26,781 nucleotides of DNA, from IMG/VR virus record IMGVR_UViG_3300026509_000101, positions 1 to 26,781 of that record. The stretch is one strand, 5' to 3'. Source of the DNA: a virus. The notes below the pieces were generated by a model. It was not told the origin of the DNA and ran no database searches. It worked only from the letters and a program-made list of their open reading frames with translations. Each line of letters begins with the position of its first letter. Positions within the stretch are counted from its first letter, which is position 1. Below, piece by piece: positions 1 through 9,800 of the stretch. The translations under genes were made by a program, and so were the position numbers.

Positions 1-703
1 TAGCGTTTAAGTCTTTAATCTGTTGGTTTAAATTTTTAATTGTTTCATCTTTTTGGGAAAGTTGATTTTGTAAGTTTTGATATTCTGATTTTAAAACATA
101 GTTATTTTCAACCTCTTTTTTTTCAATAAACTCTTTTTTTACAACTACCCTGTGCCACATTTCAACGCATACTTTTACACTTTCTTTATTGTTTAAATCG
201 ATACCAAGATAATAATCGCTACTTGATCCTGATCCTAAAATTTGTCTTGCTTGTCTAACAATTCTTTCTACATCTATTTCATTCGGGCAGGCAGTTGGAA
301 CAATTTCAGAATGTTTTTTAATATGTTGTCTATCGCAGGGGATTTTATAAAACTTACAAATATCAGCCACTAGCTTAGCTGATGTATTATATAAAGCATC
401 TGATGGAGTAATTCCCTTATACCACTCGTGTTCTATTCCAATAGACCTTTGATTTACATTATAGTTTCCGCAATGGTATGCGGTATAATACTCCTCCAAT
501 CCTTGATAAAGTTTTCCATCGTTTCCAATAATATAATGAGCAGAAACTTTTGTTCCTCTTGTTCCAAAGCGGTTTATAGCAGATTGAACCGTTCCAACGG
601 TTGAATGAATAACAATAGTATCAATAGGCAATCTACTTTCATCGTAGTTCCCGGTTGCTGTTGTAAATTCTATGTTTGGTAAATTTGTCTCTACTCTTCT
701 CAT
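1..703 (-). CDS. N-acetylmuramoyl-L-alanine amidase (Amidase_2/PGRP fold), 3' end outside window
   Basis: A reading frame opens with ATG at 703-701 and runs off the left edge after 234 codons without a stop. Residues 27-140 look like the Amidase_2 (T7 lysozyme/PGRP) family, zinc hydrolases that cut the bond between MurNAc and L-Ala in peptidoglycan. Visible marks are the strand and ligand IVIHST (His33), SAHYIIGNDGKLYQ (54-67), a GIEHE strand (89-93), and HSEIVPTACP (131-140), giving His131 and Cys139 as the remaining zinc ligands. Residues from about 195 on are Gln/Lys/Glu-rich and look coiled-coil. It is the last gene of the minus-strand series, after the giant polyvalent protein, so it could be an endolysin or a virion-associated lysin; the coiled-coil tail leaves both open. 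There is no clear ribosome binding site. The fold call is firm; the role in the cycle is inferred. Confidence 0.88.
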   Translation of the reverse strand, partial: MRRVETNLPNIEFTTATGNYDESRLPIDTIVIHSTVGTVQSAINRFGTRGTKVSAHYIIGNDGKLYQGLEEYYTAYHCGNYNVNQRSIGIEHEWYKGITPSDALYNTSAKLVADICKFYKIPCDRQHIKKHSEIVPTACPNEIDVERIVRQARQILGSGSSSDYYLGIDLNNKESVKVCVEMWHRVVVKKEFIEKKEVENNYVLKSEYQNLQNQLSQKDETIKNLNQQIKDLNA

Positions 704-709
704 AAATTT

Positions 710-781
710 TTATTTCAACCAAAAACTTAATGAATTTGGCATAATCAACACCAAAAACCACAAGATTATATAAATAATCAT
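710..781 (-). CDS. possible 23-aa membrane peptide
   Basis: A very short ATG frame fills most of the 110-bp gap between the giant gene and the amidase. It encodes one hydrophobic stretch (IIYIILWFLVLIM, residues 2-14) followed by a short polar end closing in WLK. The same frame stays open about 19 codons upstream with a charged stretch (SRQTIDDVIM), but without an ATG, GTG or TTG start. A hydrophobic peptide just before a lysin suggests a holin-like or other small membrane protein, but it is shorter than known holins and there is no ribosome binding site. It could be chance in AT-rich DNA. Confidence 0.22.
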   Translation of the reverse strand: MIIYIILWFLVLIMPNSLSFWLK

Positions 782-813
782 AATAACATCATCTATTGTT
801 TGTCTACTGATTT

Positions 814-3800
814 TTATTTTAATTGTCTTCTTAACTTTTTAATAACTTCACTACCAATTATTTTGTTTTTTCTTGCTATTTCTAAAATACTTTTAAATTC
901 TTCATTTGATAACTCTTTATTTGCCGACTTTAATATTTCAACTTTTTCATCATTTGTTTGAGAATAAATTAAACTATTTAAATATGGATTATCTTTTCCT
1001 TTAACAATTGCTACTCTAAATCTTTTAATAAGATTAGTTTTTTCTTGACTTGATGAGCCTTTTTCTAAAAACTCTTTTAATAACTTTCTTTCTAATTCTC
1101 TTCTTTTTTCAATCGTTGGATTTTTTTGATACTCTTTAACATAATCATTAATCCTATCTCTAATTTCCAAATACCTTTCTGCTTTTTTTTGTTCTATTAA
1201 TTTTTCACTCTTTGAAAGTTTTTCTCTTAATCCTTGATCTGAAACTTTAATCCATCTTCCAGCAATATTTGAAATTACTGGTAAAGATAAAAATTTTTCC
1301 AAAGCGGTTGGATTTTTAGGATTATAAGATGGCAATACTATTGCAAGTCCTTGATTTTTAACCAACCAATCTAAAAGAATAGGAAATGAACGACTAAACC
1401 CTGCTTTAAATTCTTTTTCCGGAATAATTGGTCTGTCTCTATAAAAATCATAAGGATTATTGCCAGATAGATAAGATATTAAAGCACCAAGTCCAATAAA
1501 TGATGGAGAAAGATTTGGTAATTGTCCAGCTCCAAATGAAAGAATTTCCATTATGCTTTTTACTATTCCATAATCTTTATTAATATTCATCGTCTTCCAA
1601 AATAATCCACCAATAAATCTTCCAGTCTCATCTTGAGGAATTCTAACATAGACAGATTTCCCATTTTCATCTAATCCAATTGGAATAATGTTATAGTTTG
1701 TTTTATCATATTCTGATATTCCGTTAATTATTTTTTTTAATCTATCGCCTAAATATCCTAAAGCCATTGCCATTATAATTAATTTTGGTAATATATTAAC
1801 CAAAAATGTTTTATACCAAAAAGATGAAGCGTTAGCTTTTCCTCTTTTACCAGTTGCTATATATAAATCTGTCTTTAAGCCTTCTTTTATAGCATTTGAA
1901 AATAAAAAAATTGAATTAGTTATTAGTGTTGCTCTTCCTTTTACTCTAAAAGCTGGAGAACCGACTGATGTTCTTATAAATTCTGCTAATTGTTCAGGTG
2001 GCATTTCGCCTTTTAAATTTACATATGCGGCTACTTTTGGTAAAGTTTCAATAAAATCGCCAACTTTCCTCACTGTTTCTAAAACATTAATTATTGGAGA
2101 CAATATCTTAAATTTCTTTTTTTTCGCAAATAATCCATATCCTTCTAAAATTCTTTCAATCTGTTGTTGATCGTTTGGTATTTCACCCGAAAAAACATCA
2201 TTATAAGATAAACCTAAAATATTAGCATTTTCCATTTCTCTTATTAACTCATCTCTTAAACCAAAAGCTTTTTTAAAGGCTGGCTTTACTGCTTTTATAT
2301 ATCCTTTTCCTAATTTATAAGCATCAATAATAGGAGACAACGGCACTTCGGCTAATGTTTTATGAGGATAGTTTTTCCAAGCACGATTCAAGTCTCTTAC
2401 AAAATTAAATGTTTGAAAACCAAGATTATATATTGTGAATATTGGTCTATAAAAATTGCTTTGAGAAATAGCTCTTGCGACATTACCAAGCATTTCTAAA
2501 GTAGAATTACTTGTCCAGTTTAAAGTCTCGGCTACATCTTTTGGCACATACCAACCCTGCGGTTTTCCGTTTTCTATTGTTATTACCAATCCTAAATTTT
2601 CATCTTTTGGCATCATTATATCTAAACTTTTTCCATTCCATCTTGTTTTTGCTTTTTCAATCTCATTGCTAAAATTTTCTCTTAAAAAGTTAATATTTAA
2701 TTTTTTAACTTTATTTCTTTTTATTGCTTTATAAGTTGAGATAAGTTTCATTACTGTTGCTGTTGCTGGATTTGATATTTCTTTTAAAGTTCCAACTTGA
2801 TGATAAACTCTTGGACTAATATATGTATCTAAATAATCTATTACTTGAAAAGTAGCATAAGCCGGGTTCATTTTCATTTCTTTTAATGTTTCTGGTGTAT
2901 AATATCCTTCTTTTTCGGCTAAATCAACAACTTTTTTAACTCCTTTTCTAAACAATTCTTTTGCTTCTTGAAGTTTTTGCCAGTCTTCAGCCGACATTTG
3001 TTCTTCCATTTTCTTTAAATTAAATGAAGCAGTATTTGGATCATAACCTAAAGGATTAGCAAGCTCGCCTCGTTCATAAATAACCCGTTCATAAAATAAT
3101 ATTTTTCCCAATTTATTCCAACCATCTTCTACTTCTCTTGCTTTGGAAAAAGCTGGCTGTAAATTATCTTCAATAAAGTTTTTAACTTCAGCATCCGAAT
3201 AAAGAAGTCCTTTTAAAGCATATTCTGGATTTAATTCTGGTGGGATTATTTTTCCTTCTTTTTGTAATTTATTTATTCTTTCAATAATTGGTCTGTTAAC
3301 ATCGTCAAATAAAATTTTTATTTGATAAACTAAATTTTTCTTTCTCATCTCTCTATCAACATATTTTGCTTTAAATTTTTCTTCTGCTTTGCTAAACATT
3401 TGGTTAATTTCCTCATCTCTTTTTTTAAATACCGCATCTTCTCCTTCATTTAATAAATTCCAAATCTCATTAAAGTTTTCCATCACTTCAGGTTTCCTAT
3501 CTAAATATTCAAAAAATCCTTCCCAAAATCTTGGGGCTTTTTCTTTTAATAAAGCTGGATCGTTAAATAAAACCGATATAGCATCAGCATATAATTCTGA
3601 TGATGAATAACGATATTTTGTATACTTTGGGTTGGCGTTTTCATCAAATGGTTTCCAAATTTGCGTTAATTTTTTTAATTCTTCTCTTATTACTCTATTG
3701 TTTAATTCTCCATAAAGATTTTTTAAATGTTTTTTAAGAGTAGCAATTCTACCAACTAAATTTCCTCTTGCCATTGTTTTGTCAGGTAGAAAGTCAGCCA

Positions 3801-6800
3801 AATGACCAAGTTCGTGGGCTAAAACTTTAGCGGTTAATTCCGGGTTTTTAAATATTTCATAACTTAATTTAATATCAAATGTTTTTGGATAAAAAGCGCC
3901 TAAAGCAGTCTTAAATCTTGAAGACAACTTAACTTCTTTACCTAATAAATTTTTAGCAATCCGAAGAATTTCTGGAAACTCAACCACTTTTATATCATTA
4001 ATAATTTTTTCTGGACTTTTTATATTGGAATAACCACCAACATCAGCAAATCCCGATGGGGCTTTTCTTGTATCTGTAGTAAACAAACTTCTTTTAACAA
4101 AAAACGTTTTGTTTTCTTCAGCTAACCTTTTAACTAAAGTGTCATAATCATTTTCTTTTGCGACTAAATTTATTCTTTCTTTTTTAGCGTTTTCAAGTTT
4201 TTGTTTAAATTCCTGTTCTTTTTGTTTAATTTCCTCTTCCTTTACTTTTATTTTTTCATCAAAATCTTTTATTTTTTTATCTATTTCATCTACATTAATA
4301 CCTTTTTTTCTTAAATCTTCTAACTCTTTATTTAATTCAGCTTTTGCCTCTGTTAATCTTTTACCCCAATAAATAACATCACTATCATTTTTATTTGCCA
4401 TTGCTTCTTGTTTCCATTTTTCAAAATCTTTTATATCTTTATTTAATTCATTAACTACGCCTAATTGTCTTCCAGCAAAAGCTCTTTCTGATTTTAAAAC
4501 CGCTAATTCTTTTTGAAGTTTTGACATCGCAAATTCTTTTTCTGCCTGAACTCTAATTACGGGATCTGTTATTAACTCTATCTTCATATTTTCAAAATCC
4601 AAATCACCAACCTCAACTTGTTGTCCGGTATAACTCCAAATATTCTTAATTCTTTTTTCTTTTGTTTCTAATTTCTGAAAGATAAAACTATCAACTGAAT
4701 TTTCAATTAATGGATAATGAATTCTTACTTTTGCCCATTGATTACCTTGTCTCCAAAGTCTTCCTTCTATCTGTTGAATATCAGTTGGATTCCACGGCAA
4801 ATGTAAATGGAATAAATCAGTTGTTTTTTCTTGTAAATTCATTCCAACTAAAATCGCTTCAGAGCCAATTAAAATCCTTGTTTGTCCTTTGTTAAATCTA
4901 TTCTGTATCTCATATTTTTCATCAATATCCATACCACCCGAAACAAATTCTATTTCACTCGGTTTAATATTATATTTTTTAACTAAATATTCTTTTAATA
5001 AAGGATAATATTCAACTCCACGAGGCATATAAATTATTTGATTAGCTTCTTTATTATCTTTGTAATTTTGAGCAACACTATCTAAAGCAAATTTAATTTT
5101 TGGTGAAAAATTAACAAAATTTTCATAAGTTAGTGGTGGAAGTTGTATATCCTTATCATTAGCAAATCTTGATAAATATGGTGATAGAGTAATATTTTGT
5201 AATTCAGTTATCGCAACAATTGTTCCACCTTTTTCTTTATCTTTAAAAAGTGGTTGTGCTTTTAAAATCATTTTTACTTGTTCTTTTGTTGGAGACAAAA
5301 TAACTTTTCGTTTATCTTTTATTGGTCTTTCTAATTCATTATCTCCTGTTTCAAAACTAATATATTCCGTAACTAACTTTTGTAATTGTCCTAAATTGGT
5401 AAAGTTTTCAATAACATCTTCTTCTCTTACTTCTTGATTGGCTTTTAAAACAAGCTTTGATTTTAAATCCATAAACATTGACATAAAATCATTAACATTT
5501 TTAAGCTTCATTTGTTCTAATTTCTTTTTACCAAATAAAGATAAAATAGAATAAATTTCAAGCGGATGATTGGAGAATGGAGTAGCTGACAATCCAAAAA
5601 CATTTCTTCCGTTATTATTGTTTAAAATATATTGAGAAATAAAATATGATTTTACTCCTCTTGATGAACTTGAACCTCTAACATTTTTATAATCATTTGA
5701 ACCTCTTCTTTCAACTTTTGCTCCTGTGAAGATATTTTTAAAGTTATGAACCTCATCAAAAACCACTCCATCAAATCCTAAATCCTCAAAAAATATCTCT
5801 CCTGTTGTTCCTTTTAAAGCCTTTCCACCATATTCTTCTGCTGTTGCCTCAAGTTTAGCTCTTTGTCTTGATGTTATTTTTGGCGGCTCTAAAACATCTT
5901 GAAGTCCAGTCATTAGTTTATTATAAGTTTCCATTCTAAAACCAAGTCTTGACATACCTTCATAACTCATTAAAGAGATTGTCCCATCTTCAATTTTAAG
6001 ATCGGATAAATTGCCTTTAAACTTTTTGCCTAAATTCATTAAAGAATTTATTTTTACATTTGGTATTAAATCTTGAATTTCATTAAGCCATTGATAATAA
6101 ACTGAATTTGGAACAATAATAAGCGGTCTTTTTACCCAACCTCTATACATCATTTCATTAATTGATAAAATAGCGGTCATTGTTTTTCCAAGTCCTACCT
6201 CATAAGCCAAAAGTCCAACTCCTTTTGTTGTTAAAAAAGATATACCTTCTTTTTGTAATTCTCTCAACTTTAATGGTTTCCCTTTAAAAGTAGCGTTAAC
6301 TTGTGAAAGAAGCGGTATTTTTTTATAATCAGGTTTAACATACGCATTAAACAAACGATTATAACTATCCTCTATAATTTTTTTATTCTCATCAGACAAC
6401 TCATTTAAAAAACGATTAAACAATTTATCTCCAATCTCTCGTCTTCTTCTTCTTATTTCAATATTTCTTATTTTATCACCGGTATTAACTATTTTTCCGT
6501 TTATATATTCTATAACTTCCCATTCTGAAGAATTTTCAAAAGCTTCTCTTGGTAAATCAGATAACCATTTTTTAAATTCAGTAATAATATTAACTAATTC
6601 TTCATTTCCATCGTCTTTTTTTATTTTTATTTTTAATTGTTTAACAAACGATTCATCATTTGGTTTTAATTTAATTTCATTTATTTTTTTCGGTTTTGGC
6701 AATACTTCTAAAAGTCCTTTTTTTTGTTTTTCATATTGATCTTTATTTAATAAATCTTTATTTTTTTCTAATCTATCAAGTTTTTCATAAATATTTCCAG

Positions 6801-9800
6801 AATAATACAAAACATTTGGATAAAATTTATTTACTAAACCAAGTCCGGTATCAGATTCAACCAATGGATCAACTGCAATCTCATCTGATTTAAATTCTTT
6901 TAAGCTTGTAATATCCTTTCCTAAAGTTTTTAGAACATAATTTACATCAAGTTCTCCACCCGGTAAAACATTTTTCCATAATTCTTTTTCTTTATCTGAC
7001 AATTCATTTAAATATATGGTTTTATCTTTTTTTGTGCTTACTATAATAACATCTTTTTTTGCTTTTCTTATAATTTCTTTTGGTTGTTCTACCCGTGATA
7101 CATTGTCAATTTTTCCTTCTTTTAATGGCTCTTCTGGTTTTTCTGGTGTTCTATCTATCTTTGGTAATTCTTTTATCGGTTCGCCACTTAATATACTTTC
7201 AAATCTTTTTTTTAAATCTTCTAAAGTTCCTTTAACAACATCTTCACCAAATCTACCTGCTCTTTTTTTAACTTCACCTAAAATATTGCTTGGAAAATGA
7301 GTAAAGTAATTTCCATCGGATAATAATAAAGGATCGGTTTTCCCGCCTTTTTTAAAAATAACAATATCCGTTCCTATATCAGTAGTTCCAAAAATACCAC
7401 GAGGAAGTCTAAAAGCCTCAATTAAAGTAGCGTTTTCTCCTATTTTTTCTTTAGCATAATTTACGCTATTGTCCAAAAAGCTTGATGGCATAACATAAGC
7501 CAATATTCCATTTTTTTCAAGTAAATCTATTCCTCTTTTTAAAAAGTATTCCTCATATTTTCTAATCTTTGGTTCTTCACCAAGGCCTAAATAAAATCCT
7601 CTATGGTCGCCATAAGGTGGATTTCCGACAATAATATCAAATGTTTTCCCTTTAATATCTAACTTATTTCCTCTTTCATCAATAAATATACTTTCAAACG
7701 GTTTATTTTGAACATAAGCTTTTGGATAAAGGATTTTGGTAATTTTTGCTGATATTGGATTTATCTCATAAGCCTCAAAACCAAAGCCATCTTTAGTTTC
7801 TTTTATAAATCTTCCAGTTCCAACCGCTGGCTCAAGTAAAGAATAATCTTTTGGTATCTCATCAATGTTTAAAATCTTTTTTATTCTTTTCCAAATAAAA
7901 TCAACTACTTCTTGTGGAGTATAATATTCATCCAAAACCCCTCTTTCTTCAACTCCTGCTTTTGCTAATCCACCGCTTCCCGTATATTGTTCAAGAAGTT
8001 TTTTATCTTCAGAAGTATAATTTTCTGGATTATCTCCTTTTTCTTTAAGAAGTGCTTCTACTTTAGCATTTATTTGCTGTTGTTGTAATGGTGTTATCCG
8101 TGTTGGAGGTCGCTCTCCAGAGATTGAAGAGCGTTTATTATACTCCCTCCCGGCTGACTTGCCAGCCTCATCACTTGTTCTTTCAATGTTTCCGGATTGC
8201 TTTTCGCCCACCGATATAGGACTGGGAAGTTCTTTTTGTCCAGTTTCTCGCCCAGAAACATTATTTCGTTCTTTGCCATATAATTCTATTTTAGTATCTT
8301 TTTCTATTTTGTCAACTTTTATTTCTTTATTAGCTTCGTTATAAATTTCAGTAAGAAGTTCTATCATAGCATCTCTTCTTGCCCATTGTTTTATTACTGT
8401 TTCTTTTAATTTTCTTGCTTCTGGTGTCATTCGATTTTCTACAGCTTTACTAAAAGCTTCTTCTGTTATATATTTTTGACGCTCAGAAAGTTCTTGATAA
8501 ATTGATTTAGTAATTTCTTCTGGTCTTGTTTTAAATTGCTCAATAAACTCCTCTGCGCTTTTATATTTTCTTGCTTCTTTAATAAAAGGTTCAAGTTCGA
8601 GAGGTATTTTTGTTTTAACTTGTTCTGCTATTTGTTCTTTTGGTTTTTCTGGTGGTTTAACTTCTGATATTTCTTTATTAGCAAAGTTATAAATGTCGAT
8701 TAGTTTGGAAGGACGAGTTAAAATATCTGGAACATCTCTTTTATGATATGACGCATAACTTCTTATTTGTCTGCCAACTTCTTCCAATCCATATTTTTTA
8801 ATATCTTTTAAAAAAGATGGATATAATCCCTTCCTTTCTGATTCTGTTAGTTTTCTCTCTACTCCAAATTGTCTTATATATGCTTCAAACAATTTTTCTT
8901 TTACAAATTCTTCCGCGCTTTTATAATTCTTTGCTTCTTCTACTAATGATTGAAATTCTGGAGATATTTCTGGTTTTGTTTTTTCTAATACTTTTATTTT
9001 TTCCTCTGATGGTTTAACTTCAGGTTTTGTTTCTGGTTTTATTTGTGTTTTTGGTTCAACTCCATACTGCTTTATTACATCTTCTAAAATCTTATTTAAT
9101 GGAGTATCCCAATAACGATCAGTATATGGTCGCTCGGTAATTCTTACTAAAAATTCATCTCTAAATTCTTGCCATTTTTCGCTTACATTAGTATACCCAT
9201 CTCCAATTTCACCTAAATCTAATCCCATTTCTTTTGCTTTTTGTAAAGCCATTCTTCCAAGTTTCATAGCAAATTCAGTTTGTTTCTCTTCAAGTGTTTG
9301 TTCAGCTTCTGATATTTTTTGCTGAAGATTTTCAATTTCTTTATTTATTTCTTTTTTCTTGTCAATTGCTTCTTTACTTCTATCACTTTTTATTTTCTTT
9401 AATTCATTTTCTAATTGTTTTATTTTTTCCTGTAATGGTGCTTTAAATTTATTAAGCTTTTCATTAGCATTATTCCATCTTTCATCAAAATCTGATGGTG
9501 TTTGATAAAACGCTTCTTCTACTTTATCAAGACTATATTCGCTACTAACATCAAATTTCTTAACCTCTTCCCCAGTTGTTTTTGGAAGTTGTTCTGGAGG
9601 TTTTTTCAAAGGTTGTTCAGGAGTAATTGCTGGTTTAACTTCTAAAGAAGATGGGGAAGAAGTTTTTAATGTATTAAATATCTCTTCAAATGTGTATAAC
9701 CCATCAATTTTATCTTTACCGCGATATATAACTGGAACTTCTTTATTTAAGCTTCTAAAAGCCTCAAGTCTATGAGAGCCATCAACTGTTATAAACTTAT

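Noticed and set aside
8094-8279. A 61-codon minus-strand frame inside the giant gene, preceded by TTGACA-16-TAAAAT, resembling an internal promoter and gene.
   Set aside because: It lies out of frame in a low-complexity linker of the giant protein, the TTGACA falls in Val-Asp-Lys codons that suit the main frame, and nothing in the small product is recognisable. Chance is the simpler reading.
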